64,000 bases of DNA from Halochromatium salexigens (GCF_016653295.1 NZ_NHSF01000072.1:1-64000), one strand, 5' to 3'; counted from the stretch's first letter, positions 13,920-23,417 are shown. Translations and numbers: made by a program. The notes: generated by a model from the sequence alone, not told the origin.

Positions 13920-16172
13920 TTATCTCCCAAAATATTCCCTAATTCGCTCGTTGGCCAAATCCCGCAAGCGTTCGCAATCCTGACGCTCTAACCGTTTCCA
14001 CAACGAGGGCGCGATTCGGACCTGCGACAAATCCCGCGAGTAATCGACAAACCTGCGCTGTGCATACTTCTTGAACGGCATCCCCAGCATCACTTGCTGA
14101 ATCGAGCTTTCGGTCAACTCCTTGACCCGCGCCATCCGCAGATTGCCTTTCTCGGCCGGCAGACCGCAGTTGAGCCGATCAAGGTAGAAATCCCGAAACG
14201 CCAACGTCAGCAGGTGCAGGGAGACCTTGCCTTCCTCATCAACGGTGTCGAGCAGCGCACGCAGAAGCACGGGCTTGTAGCTGGCGCTCATGTCCATGTC
14301 TTCGCAGAACTCAAAGAACCGCTCGCGGATGTTGGCCGAGGTGATGGGCTTCAAGCCGAACTGATCAGCGATGGTCTGCTTGCGATCCTTGGCGAAGTAG
14401 AAGTAGCGGCGACGGCCCAGGCTGAGGTCATGATCGGGCGTTAGCTCGCCTTGCAGGACTTTGTTGCGCAGGTAGCCTTCCGATGCTGCGAGCTGGCGTT
14501 CTAGTTCCGCAACGGGAACCATATCCTTGACGGTGTTTTGCCAGTCGAAGACATCGATTTCCTCGAAGTGCTCGGTCCAGAGGCCGAGGTGAAGGATGAG
14601 CGGATCCTGCGGGCCGGTGCGGTCTTCTTCCTCGATGCGGTCTTTGGGAGCGGCGGCAAAGCCACCTGGCCGGTATCGCTGATTGCCGGTGACGCGATGG
14701 ATATTCCAGCTCTGGTTGTAACGACCGGCGTTATCGACGAAGTCGAAGACCAAGAGGCTATCCTTGCCGGGTGCCTTGCGTGTGCCACGTCCAAGCTGTT
14801 GCATGTAGATGATCTTTGACAGGGTTGGCCGCGCCATCATCAAGACCTCGATGTCTGGACAGTCCCAGCCTTCGTTGAGGAGATCGCAGGCGCACAGCAT
14901 ATGCAATTCGCCTTGGGCGAAAGCATCGAGAACCGCATCGCGCTCCTTGTTGGGCATCTGGCCGGAAACGGCGCGTGCGGGGACGCCTTGGGCGCGGTAG
15001 CGCTCGGCCAGTGCTTCGCCGTGACGGACATTGACGGCGAAGGTGACGGCTTTGCGTCCGCGCACATGCTCCAGATAAGTCTGCACGATCAGCTCATCGC
15101 GCGCCGGGATGGTGATGGCCTGTTCAAGATCCTGGCGGTGGTACTGCACCTCGTTGAAGCGCACGCGGCTGAGGTCGACGTTGGTCTTGACTCGCACGCA
15201 GCGGATGGGCACCAGTTCGCCGCACTCGATGGCTTCTTTGAGGCTCAGGCGATGGGCGGTATCGCGAAAGATGTCGAGAATCGATTTGCCGTCCGCACGC
15301 TCGGGAGTGGCGGTCAAGCCCAAGGTGAAGACCGGGCGGAAGTAGGCCAGTACCTGCTGGTAGCTGTCAGCGGTAGCGTGGTGGGCTTCATCGATGATCA
15401 GATAGCGGAAATGGTTTGGGTCGATCTCGTTCAGGCGGTTGCTGAGCGATTGCACCGTGGCGAGAACGCATTGCGCGTCGGCCTCGAAGCGTCCGCCTTG
15501 GATGATACCCGTGGTGGCCTCGGGCCATTGCTCGTTGACGGCACGCTCGGTTTGGCGGATCAGGTTCTTGGTGTGTGCGACATAGAGCACCGGCGCGCCG
15601 ATGCGTCGGGCGTCTTCGATGGCGGTAAAGGTCTTGCCGGAGCCGGTGGCGTGGCCGAGCAGGGCAATGGTGGTGCCCTCGGCACGGATGAGCGCAAGCC
15701 AATCGAGCGCTTCGCTCTGGTGAGTGCGGAGGTTGAAGTCGGCTTTGCAGGCACGTTGTTTAGGCAAAAAATCGTCCATGTCGAGCAGGCCGGGTACCCG
15801 CTCCAAGAACAGCGCGAGCTGTTCCTTGACCCGTTCACGGCGTTGGTCCAATTCGTAATCGGTCCAGCGATACACCTGCCAGCCCTGATGGATCAGGCTG
15901 TTTTGGCGCAGCAGGTCGTCTTCGTACTTGGTGCGATCGAAGGCTGGTGGCTGATAGTGCGTGGGACCATCGACCTCGAAGGCGATTTTCTTGCTACCGG
16001 CACGCAGGGCGAAGTCGATGAATCGAGCGCCGCCGTCGATGTCGAGCACCGGAAACTCGGGCACCAGCAGCTGCGTTTTTTCCAGTCCGAACAGCTCGGC
16101 GAAGAGGCTAACGAAGTCGTCCTCGGGTTGGGACGAGGGAAGCGGCGAGGGCGCTGGTGTTTCCTGGGTCAT
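13920..16172 (-). CDS. SF2 helicase fused to an N-terminal PD-(D/E)xK/DUF559-like nuclease
   Basis: The 750-residue protein has two parts. Residues about 35-115 look like a restriction-type nuclease (LDIDGGARFIDFAL, then FEVDGPTHY with Glu66/Asp68, and QGWQVYRWTDYEL), as in DUF559/VSR-like domains. From residue 145 comes an SF2 helicase with Walker A at 173-181 (GHATGSGKT), a DEAH box (IIDEAHHA), a motif III-like GLTATPERADG and a motif VI-like QQLGRGTRK. A C-terminal region of about 200 residues has no recognised domain. This is the layout of a restriction effector; dnd and ssp clusters often encode helicase-nuclease restriction enzymes. It follows the SAM methyltransferase by 11 bases, and its stop is convergent with the ATPase, 33 bases apart. 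Confidence 0.8.
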   Translation of the reverse strand: MTQETPAPSPLPSSQPEDDFVSLFAELFGLEKTQLLVPEFPVLDIDGGARFIDFALRAGSKKIAFEVDGPTHYQPPAFDRTKYEDDLLRQNSLIHQGWQVYRWTDYELDQRRERVKEQLALFLERVPGLLDMDDFLPKQRACKADFNLRTHQSEALDWLALIRAEGTTIALLGHATGSGKTFTAIEDARRIGAPVLYVAHTKNLIRQTERAVNEQWPEATTGIIQGGRFEADAQCVLATVQSLSNRLNEIDPNHFRYLIIDEAHHATADSYQQVLAYFRPVFTLGLTATPERADGKSILDIFRDTAHRLSLKEAIECGELVPIRCVRVKTNVDLSRVRFNEVQYHRQDLEQAITIPARDELIVQTYLEHVRGRKAVTFAVNVRHGEALAERYRAQGVPARAVSGQMPNKERDAVLDAFAQGELHMLCACDLLNEGWDCPDIEVLMMARPTLSKIIYMQQLGRGTRKAPGKDSLLVFDFVDNAGRYNQSWNIHRVTGNQRYRPGGFAAAPKDRIEEEDRTGPQDPLILHLGLWTEHFEEIDVFDWQNTVKDMVPVAELERQLAASEGYLRNKVLQGELTPDHDLSLGRRRYFYFAKDRKQTIADQFGLKPITSANIRERFFEFCEDMDMSASYKPVLLRALLDTVDEEGKVSLHLLTLAFRDFYLDRLNCGLPAEKGNLRMARVKELTESSIQQVMLGMPFKKYAQRRFVDYSRDLSQVRIAPSLWKRLERQDCERLRDLANERIREYFGR

Positions 16173-16183
16173 CGGCTAATCCG

Positions 16184-16813
16184 TTAGATCACGGGGTCTC
16201 TAATCGTTCTCAGCAGCAGATTCAGCCAGTGCTCGTGTTCACGACCTGGTCGGCGATCCGCCGTTGTCCAAACATCGACGGGTGCCAGCAAACGGCTTTC
16301 GTCCAGCAGGTCTGCCAACAGGTCTTCATCCATGTCCGTAAAGATTCGGTCGTCTCGCGCATGTTCCGCAGTTCCATATTTGAACGAGGCGTAAACGATA
16401 CCGCCGGAAACCAGAGCGGTGGCAAGCCGTTTCAGCACGCTAGCCAATTCGGCGCGCGGAACGTGCAGCAGGCTCGCGCAGGCCCAGATACCATCAAATT
16501 GGGCGCGCCACGGGATATCGTTAAACGCCAAGCAGTAGACGGGCACACCGGCATGCTCGCTTGCCAAGGCGACCAGCGACGGGGACGCATCGAACCCCGT
16601 GACCTGATAGCCCAGCGCCCGAAAGGCACGCAGATCGCGCCCGGAGCCGCAGCCGGCGTCAAGGATTGCGCCACCGGCTGGCAGCAGCGGCAAGAAGCGT
16701 TGATACAGCGGGATCATGTCGACACCGACGGTTTCGTTGAAGAACGCGCGGGCGTGGCGCTCGTAGTGGGCGACGCTTGCCGTTGTGTCGGATGTTCGCA
16801 TGTCTATACTCAC
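16184..16813 (-). CDS. Class I SAM-dependent methyltransferase
   Basis: The 209-residue protein shows a classic Rossmann methyltransferase core. SAM motif I is ILDAGCGSGRDLRAF, motif II GYQVTGFDASPSLV, and later come FDGIWACASLLHVPR and GGIVYASFKYG. Its short length and lack of a target-recognition domain fit a small-molecule or protein methylase of the type common in genomic islands, rather than a sequence-specific DNA methyltransferase, though the substrate is unknown. It is translated just before the helicase-nuclease (11 bases apart) and probably forms one operon with it and with the ribbon-helix-helix gene upstream. Confidence 0.82.
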   Translation of the reverse strand: MSIDMRTSDTTASVAHYERHARAFFNETVGVDMIPLYQRFLPLLPAGGAILDAGCGSGRDLRAFRALGYQVTGFDASPSLVALASEHAGVPVYCLAFNDIPWRAQFDGIWACASLLHVPRAELASVLKRLATALVSGGIVYASFKYGTAEHARDDRIFTDMDEDLLADLLDESRLLAPVDVWTTADRRPGREHEHWLNLLLRTIRDPVI

Positions 16814-16880
16814 GGCCTGAAGGATCGACGATCAGACCATCGGCGGAAGCTCGTTGATCGGTCTGCGACTGCGGTTAAGG

Positions 16881-17075
16881 TCATTCCGCCTGCCTTGAAT
16901 CCGCTGTGCCGTGCATGTCCTGCTCGGCGATACGCTGACGGGCGAGATGCTTGAGCCAGGTGCCAAGCGCCTTGCCGTCTGTGGCTGCTGCTGCCTTGAA
17001 GCGCTCCTTTTCCTCTGAAGAAAGGCGGAAACACACCGGAGGATGGCGTTGGAAGTCAGGAACTTTTTTTGTCAT
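16881..17075 (-). CDS. Small ribbon-helix-helix-like protein, possible autoregulator
   Basis: The 64-residue protein contains a short N-terminal strand (PPVCFRLSSEEKERFKAAAATDG) followed by two helices (KALGTWLKHLARQRIAEQ). This is the strand-helix-helix pattern of Arc/MetJ/MobC-like DNA-binding proteins. It lies 67 bases upstream of the methyltransferase on the same strand. A perfect 7-bp inverted repeat is located 8-31 bases before its start codon, which is where an autoregulatory operator would be expected. A plasmid-mobilisation (MobC-like) origin is an alternative reading. No partner toxin is visible. Confidence 0.6.
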   Translation of the reverse strand: MTKKVPDFQRHPPVCFRLSSEEKERFKAAAATDGKALGTWLKHLARQRIAEQDMHGTADSRQAE

Positions 17076-17082
17076 GGGGTAT

Positions 17083-17106
17083 GTACCTTTGCTTTCTATA
17101 AGGTAC
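17083..17106 (-). promoter_or_regulatory. Inverted repeat, candidate operator for the ribbon-helix-helix gene
   Basis: gtacctt at 17083-17089 is inverted exactly as aaggtac at 17100-17106, with a 10-base A/T-rich spacer. It lies just upstream of the ATG at 17075 of the minus-strand gene and could cover its promoter. Confidence 0.5.
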
Positions 17107-17164
17107 GCTCTTTATGCGTTCCGGTCAGGTGTCCGGCCGCGAGCTGAGGCGCTGAAGCTGCGAG

Positions 17165-17647
17165 TTGATGTTGCGACAGCAGGCGGTCAAGCGATACGCT
17201 CCGACCCTTTTGAACCGTTGCCGGGATGTCCTGATGCTGAACATCCAAACGCTCATCGACGATGCCAAGTGCTTCGAGACGGTGCGCAGGCTGCGCTGGC
17301 CAGAGAAGGTGCCGATCGACAAGATGCTGCGCGAGGGGCGCAAATTCGGCCTGTCGCTGATCCTGGCGACTCAGACCACGAACAACTTCAACCAAGAGCA
17401 GCGCGATCGGCTGTTCCAGGCTGGGCACAAGCTGTTCTTCAAGCCGGCCGATACCGAGATCGAACGCTTCGCCTCGCTGCTGAGCCAGATCACGCACGAT
17501 TCCAAGGCGGATTGGTCGCAACGTCTCGCGCGGCTCGAGAAGGGACAATGCTGGTCGCTGGGGCCGGTTGAGACCTCCAGCGGTGCGTTGCAGTTGAAAC
17601 CGGTGTTAGTCTCGGTGACGGCGTTGGAGGAGCGGGTGTTGGGGTGA
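17165..17647 (+). pseudogene. Remnant of a HerA-type ATPase (DptH/HerA-like C-terminus)
   Basis: Only the C-terminal part of a HerA/FtsK-type ATPase remains. It reads IDKMLREGRKFGLSLILATQTTNNF, RLFQAGHKLFFKPADTEIERFASLLSQI and LEKGQCWSLGP. These correspond to the region after Walker B of such motors, with the glutamine sensor (ATQ). Walker A and Walker B are missing, and the preceding 60 codons show weaker homology. HerA-type ATPases occur in phosphorothioation-dependent restriction (DptH), so this is plausibly a decayed piece of that system. It lies next to the inverted repeat of the opposite-strand operon, which suggests a rearrangement breakpoint near 17100-17200. Confidence 0.65.
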
Positions 17648-17721
17648 GTAACTGCGCTAATCCATGCGCAGCAGCGTCTCAGAGCCAATACCAAGACTGG
17701 TGAGCTAAGACGAGCCTGAAT

Positions 17722-19017
17722 ATGTTCGATACTGAAGACGCTCTATTGCAGCAGATCCAGCTCGGCGAGGATAATCATCTTGAGCTAAAGGCCGTTCAGT
17801 TACGCGACAACCGTGTGACCGGTCCGCATGCCGATGGACTCGCGGATGAGCTTGCTGCATTTGCGAACAGTAGCGGTGGCGTTCTTATATTGGGCTTCGA
17901 TGAGGCGACGAAACAGCCTCAAGATCTCAGCGTCGATGATCTGGCCCGATTAGAGCATTGGCTGCAAGGCGTGATTGCGGATCGCATTAAGCCGCCGCTT
18001 TTGTGTCGCATCGAAAAATGGGGATTGCCAGATGCGACAGGTCGGCTCAGTCCTATTTTGAAGGTCGACATTCCCCGTAGCTTATATGTGCACGAGAGTC
18101 CGAATGGGCACTTCCACCGCATCGGTAGTAGCAAGCGTCGCATGTCGACCGACTACATCATTCGGCTCGGCCAGCAGCGCAGTCAGACACGATTGATACG
18201 TTTCGATGAGCAGCCCGTTGTACAGGCACTAGTCTCCGCGCTCGATCCAGCCCTGTATGAGCGTTTCCAGACCTTGCGCACGCGCGATGAGCCTGCGGAT
18301 TTCCTGCGCAAATTGGGTCTGATTGCGATCGATGACCAAGGCGAATGGCACCCATCCGTCAGCGGTATCCTGATGGCCTGTCGAGAGCCGCGCGACTGGA
18401 TGCCAAATGCCTTCATTCAAGCTGTGGCTTATCATGGAACCTCGCCTGCGGAAATGGACGGGAATCTTCCTTACCAACTGGATGCGCGCGATCTTTCCGG
18501 GCCGCTTGACGAGCAGGTGCGAGAAGGTTGCCGATTTGTTGCGCGGAATATGAAAGTTGCAGCGATCAAGACGCTTGGCCGCAGGGATATCCCCCAATAC
18601 GATTTGGCTGCGGTCTTCGAGGCGCTGGTTAATGCCGTGGCGCATCGTGATTACGCGATTTATGGAGCAAAGATTCGCTTGCGTTTGTATTCGGATCGGC
18701 TGGAGCTTTACTCGCCTGGTTCGATTCCGAACACAATGACGGTTGACAGCCTGCTCTATCGGCAGTCAGCTCGCAATGAGACGCTAACCAGCTTGCTCGC
18801 AAAGTGTCCGGTGGCAAATGAAATGGACTGGCTTCAGACCGACCGACAAACCTTGATGGATAAGCGGGGTGAAGGTGTCCGCATCATCCTGGAGAATAGC
18901 GAGAAACTGTCCGGCCAACGCCCCGTGTTTCGGTTGATCGATGATGACGAGTTGTTGCTCACGATCTTCGCTGCCACTGGTATCGTCGCGGAAGCGGCAG
19001 AGATCCGAGAGGTTTAG
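17722..19017 (+). CDS. Schlafen-AlbA_2 domain and RecG-like ATPase protein
   Basis: The 431-residue protein starts with an AlbA_2 (Schlafen-type) domain at about residues 10-140: EDNHLELKAVQLRDN, ELAAFANSSGGVLILGFDE, then LYVHESPNGHFHRIGSSKRRM. The C-terminal half contains the HATPase-like region found in this group (FEALVNAVAHRDYAIYGAKIRLRLYSDRLELYSPG). This architecture is common in defence islands and is often labelled transcriptional regulator or putative DNA helicase, without a proven role. Its TAG stop is followed directly by GTG at 19018, so the two genes are tightly coupled. Confidence 0.82.
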   Translation: MFDTEDALLQQIQLGEDNHLELKAVQLRDNRVTGPHADGLADELAAFANSSGGVLILGFDEATKQPQDLSVDDLARLEHWLQGVIADRIKPPLLCRIEKWGLPDATGRLSPILKVDIPRSLYVHESPNGHFHRIGSSKRRMSTDYIIRLGQQRSQTRLIRFDEQPVVQALVSALDPALYERFQTLRTRDEPADFLRKLGLIAIDDQGEWHPSVSGILMACREPRDWMPNAFIQAVAYHGTSPAEMDGNLPYQLDARDLSGPLDEQVREGCRFVARNMKVAAIKTLGRRDIPQYDLAAVFEALVNAVAHRDYAIYGAKIRLRLYSDRLELYSPGSIPNTMTVDSLLYRQSARNETLTSLLAKCPVANEMDWLQTDRQTLMDKRGEGVRIILENSEKLSGQRPVFRLIDDDELLLTIFAATGIVAEAAEIREV

Positions 19018-21796
19018 GTGTCTAAACCGCCTTTGACGGGCAAAACCATCGGTCGTCGGACCTACCTGCATGTTGAGGCGCTGCCGAGCCTGAATGCGCG
19101 CACGCAGGCGAAGGCGGCGCAGAGTAGCAGCTTGGATTGGGAGGCGCGGGTCGCAGCGGCGGCGCAGGCGGCAGGGGTCGAGCGCGGTGTTCGCTTCAAT
19201 GTGGTGCGGCTCGATGCGGAGAGCGGCGAGATCGCGCTGCTGCATTATGCCGAGTTCTTCGATGATCCCTTCCCGGCGCTGCGCGAGAGCTGGCGCTTTG
19301 AGCCCGCAACCGGCCGGGTTGGCTATCGCACTTATGAGGACTCACTGAATCCGCCGATCCTGCATCGCAAGGAGCTGTTGCTGCCGGCGGATCATCCGCG
19401 CCGAGATGCAGTACGCGGCGCTGACTGCGGCGGCGGAGTCGATCGGCCTGTTCGAGGACAGCACCCGGATTGGCTACCGGCGCCAATGGCTGGAGCGTGT
19501 GCATGCGGCGGGCTATCGCATCGAGGATCATGCGCTGTTGCCGCTGGGCAATGTCGAGCGCGAGGGTGCCGAGGGCGAGGACCACCCCGTTGACGGGAAT
19601 GAGAAAGCCCCCTTGCACGCTGACTGGGAGGTCGCCCGCCACCGCACGGCGATGGTCCGCTACGGCTTCTCGGCGCCGATCCAGAGCCTGGCCCGGCATG
19701 GCTTTCTCGATGGTCAGTATCGGCTGTTCGATTACGGCTGCGGGCGTGGCGATGATGTGCGCGGGCTGCTCGAGAATGGCCTGACGGCAGCGGGCTGGGA
19801 TCCTTACTTCGCGCCCAAGGGTCCGATCGAAGCCGCCGATCTGGTCAATCTCGGCTTCGTGATCAACGTCATCGAGGACTTCGACGAGCGGCTCGAGGCG
19901 CTGCAGCGCGCCTGGTCGCTCGCCGAGCGACTGCTGGTGGTCTCGGTGATGCTGGCCAATCAGAACGACCCGCGCGGCGCGCGCTTCCGCGATGGCGTGA
20001 TGACCCAGCGCCAGACCTTCCAGAAGTACTACACCCAGCAGGAGATCAAGGATTTTCTGACCGATGCGCTCGATGAGGAGCCGATCCCGGTTGCGCCTGG
20101 GGTGCTCTATCTGTTTCGCGACAAGGATGCCGAGCAGCGGTTCTTGCTCGAGCGTTATCGTCGACGCCGTCCTCGGTTGCGCGATCCCTCGGCGCGGGCG
20201 CCTCGGGCGCCGCGCATCAGTCAGCGTCAGAATCAGCGCGCCGAGCAGTATGCCGCCTATCAGGCTGTGCTCGAGCGGCTCTGGGAGCACTGGCTGAGCC
20301 TGGGGCGACGACCCGAGAAGGCGGATCTGGAGGCACCGGACCTGCTGGCGCTGGGCGAAGGCTTCGGCAGTCTCAACAAGGCGTTGCGGTTTTTGGAACG
20401 CTATCAGCGCGAGATCCTGGGCGAAGAAGAGACCGCCGCGTTGCTCGCCCGCGCCGAGGCTGAGCGAGTGGCCGACTTGGAGGTCTACCTAGCGCTGCAA
20501 CAATTCGAGCGCCGACGCCCGTACAAGCAGTTGGAGACCGGGTTGCAGCGCGACATCAAGGCCTTCTTCGGCGATTACTCGGCGGCGCGCACGGCCGGCT
20601 TTGCGCGTCTGCTGCAGATTGCCGATGTCGAATCAATCGCGGCGGCTTGTCGCGAGGCGGCGGAGCATGGGCTTGGCTGGCTAGAGCTTGAAGCGGCTAG
20701 CGCCGAGATCGCGGCAGCCGGGCGCGCCGCCGACTCACGCAGCCCCCCAGGCGGCTCGCTCACGCTGCACACCAACCTGGTCGAGCAGTTGCCGGCGCTG
20801 CTGCGGGTCTACATTGGCGCCGCCGCCGCGCTCTATGGCGATGTCCACAATGCCGATTTGATCAAGATCCACATCGGCTCCGGCAAACTCACGCTGATGC
20901 GCTTCGATGATTTCGACGCGCGCGCGCTGCCGCGCATGCTTGAGCGGGTGAAGATCAAGCTGCGCGAGCAGGGTGTCGATGTCTTTGGTTATGGCGCGGT
21001 CTTTGAGCCGCCCTATCTTTACCGCAAGTCACGCTTCATCAACGAGGAGCATCCGGGCTATCCAGAACAGGTCACGTTTGATGAGGCGCTCGATCAGCTC
21101 GAGGCGCGCGGGCTGATCGATCTCTCCGGCTACGGACCGACAGCGACGGAGCTGGATGCGATCCTGGCGCGGCATCGCTGGGAGATCGATGGGCTCCGGC
21201 TGAGGCGTGTGCGGACTCCGCCAGCACTCGACGATCCCTGCGGTCAGTACCTGTGCTTTCGCGATCTGATCGAGTGTGGCGAGACTTACCAGCGGCTGGC
21301 GGCCGAGTGCCAAAGCAAAGGCCAAGGCGACGCTGGCATCGACAATCGCCCGCAACAGCCGGAGAGCTACACCGCGCTGCTCGAGCTGGCCGAGCAGGTG
21401 TTGGACCCGGTCATCGACTGGTTCGGCATGATCCAGCTCACCTATGGCTTCTGCTCGCCGGCATTGGCGCGGCGGATTCCGGGGCGTATCGATCCCAAGC
21501 GCGATCAACATGCAGCGCATGAGCGCAATCGGCTCGGCCATCTCGTCTGTCCGCGCCTTGGCGCGGCGGTGGACTTCATCATCGCCGATGAAGAGATGCG
21601 TGAGGTCGCGCACTGGGTCGTCGAGCACACGCCGTTCGACCGGCTCTACTTCTACGGCGCGGACCAGCCGATCCACGTCAGTTATGGCCCGGAGCATTCA
21701 CGCCAAGTTATCACCATGCGGCCCGGTCCGAGCGGACGGCGGGTGCCACGGACGCTCTCTGCGGAGGCCTTTCTGCGCTCCTTCGTGGAAGGATGA
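19018..21796 (+). pseudogene. DNA-phosphorothioation-associated methyltransferase, split by a frameshift
   Basis: Two adjacent frames together make one protein of about 925 residues. The first frame begins with GTG 19018 and runs through GKTIGRRTYLHVEALPSL and SLNPPILHRKELLLPADHPR. At about 19402 the continuation switches to the +1 frame (EMQYAALTAAAESIGLF, ATG at 19406) and runs to 21796. The second part contains a SAM-type core (YRLFDYGCGRGDDVRGL) and matches the phosphorothioation-associated putative methyltransferase family (TIGR04096-like). The break is explained by one extra base or two missing bases. No slippery run is seen, so it is either a real mutation or a sequence error. The second frame alone could still be translated from 19406. 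Confidence 0.8.
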
Positions 21797-21858
21797 TCGG
21801 CAACTATTGACCTTCATCAAACGGCGCAGGTCGCCGCCCGGGTAAGCTCGAACGCGGC

Positions 21859-21876
21859 CCGGCGCGGTTGCGCCGG
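21859..21876 (+). promoter_or_regulatory. GC-rich hairpin upstream of the sulfur globule protein gene
   Basis: ccggcgc at 21859-21865 pairs with gcgccgg at 21870-21876 across a ggtt loop, 40 bases before the start codon. It could end upstream transcription or stabilise the leader; no U tract follows. Confidence 0.35.
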
Positions 21877-21916
21877 TCCTCTCGATCGACCATCTTCAAT
21901 GAGCGGAGGTCAGAAC

Positions 21917-22240
21917 ATGCTCATCAAGAAGCGTCTGTTGCTTGCTGTTGGTCTGGCCGGCGTCACTGTCTTCGGCGCTGGCTCCGCGAATGCCTTCTGG
22001 GGACCGTTCAACCCCTGGAATTGGGGTGATGGCTGGGGTCCCGGCTGGGGCAATGGTTGGGGCGGCCCCTGGTATGGTCCGGGCTATGGGTATGGCTATC
22101 CCGGCTATTGGGGTGGCTATCCGGGCTACTATGGCGGCTATCCCTATGCCTACGGGTCCGTGCCCCACTATGGCTATACCTATCCGGGCTATGGGTATCC
22201 GGCACCCACCGCACCGGCTGCAAGCGAATCGTCCAAATAA
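21917..22240 (+). CDS. Sulfur globule protein (Sgp-like)
   Basis: The 107-residue protein has a signal peptide (LIKKRLLLAVGLAGVTVFGAGSANA) with a likely cut after ANA. The mature part is then built almost only of Gly, Tyr, Trp and Pro (GWGPGWGNGW, then repeated GYPGYWGGYPGYYGGYP). This is the hallmark of the structural proteins that coat intracellular sulfur globules of Chromatiaceae (SgpA/B/C of Allochromatium). ATG 21917 is preceded by GGAGG at a good distance. The paralogue (A, B or C) cannot be named from this reading. The gene stands alone on the plus strand, right at the end of the phosphorothioation island. Confidence 0.85.
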   Translation: MLIKKRLLLAVGLAGVTVFGAGSANAFWGPFNPWNWGDGWGPGWGNGWGGPWYGPGYGYGYPGYWGGYPGYYGGYPYAYGSVPHYGYTYPGYGYPAPTAPAASESSK

Positions 22241-22261
22241 GCACTGCTGGATAAGCACCAC

Positions 22262-22296
22262 TGGAGTGCCTCGCTCGCCAAGGGGCGGGCGCTCCA
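22262..22296 (+). terminator. Candidate terminator after the sulfur globule protein gene
   Basis: tggagtgcc at 22262-22270 pairs with ggcgctcca at 22288-22296 with one G-U pair, 22 bases after the stop codon. No clear U tract follows. Confidence 0.4.
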
Positions 22297-22378
22297 GCCT
22301 GACCTTCCAGTCTGACCTATGCCGGCCGCTGTCCGGCGTGATCATGCAGCATTCGAGGCGTTCTGGCTGAGCAGGCAC

Positions 22379-23417
22379 TCAGTCGATGGGCTCCGAGAGC
22401 GGATCATCGGGCTCGAGCAGATGTTGGAAGTGCTCGACGGTGTCGGCCACGGCGTCGGTCTTGAAACGGGCGATGTGGAACAGCGCTTCACCCTCGGTGA
22501 TCAGGGGCAGGTTCATGCGGCCGATGACGATGCCGGCGGTCGGGGCGGCGATGGCCTCCTCGCCATTGCCGAAGGGGTCGGCCACGGTTGCCAGGCGCTC
22601 GCCCTTCTCGACCCAGGCGCCGAGCGGACGCGCGAAGCGCAGCATGCCGCTGGTGTGCGCGCGGGCCCAGACGCTGGAGCGGGCGATCACCGGCGGGTGC
22701 GGCGAGCGCTGGCGGCGGGTCTGATCGCGGATCATGCCGAGGTGGCGCATCACCGCGAGGATGCCGCGCACGCCGGCGCGGATCGAGAGTTCATCGAAGC
22801 GCAGCGCCTCGCCGGCCTCGTAGAGCAGCACCGGCACATCGATCGCGGCGGCCGCCGCGCGCAGGGAACCGTCGCGCAGGTCGGCATCGAGGATCACTGG
22901 CGCGTCGAACGAGCGCGCCAGATCCGGGATGCCGATGGTTTCGACCCGGGCGCGGATCTGCGGCAGGTTCTCGCGGTGGGCGGCGCCGGTATGCAGATCG
23001 ATACCGAGATCGCTGTCGGCGACGATTTCGCTCATCAAGGTCGCCGCGAGCCGGCCGGCCAGCGAGCCGCTCTCGGAGCCGGGAAAGCTGCGATTCAGGT
23101 CGCGCCGATCGGGCAGATAGCGCGAGTGGCGCACGAAGCCGTAGACATTGACCACCGGCACCGCCAGTAGCGTGCCGCGCAGCGAGCGCAAGACCGTGCT
23201 GCTGAGCAGGCGGCGAATGATGGCGATGCCGTTGATCTCGTCGCCGTGGACGGCGGCGGTGACGAACAGACGCGGGCCGGGACGGCGCCCGTGCAGCACA
23301 TGCACCGGCAACACCACCGGGTTTTGGGTGAACAGGCTCGGCAGCGGCAGGTCCAGACGCCGGCGCTCGCCGGCGCGCACCAGTTGCCCGCCGATCCGCA
23401 GCCCGGAGGCCGTGGAG

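Noticed and set aside
10287-16172. BREX system based on a large ATPase and a helicase
   Set aside because: No PglX methyltransferase, PglZ phosphatase or Lon-like gene is present; the desulfurase and DUF4007 neighbours fit Ssp better.
16951-17571. 206-codon plus-strand frame across the RHH gene and the HerA remnant
   Set aside because: It overlaps the homologous frames of both neighbours and is Arg/Ala-rich without a domain.
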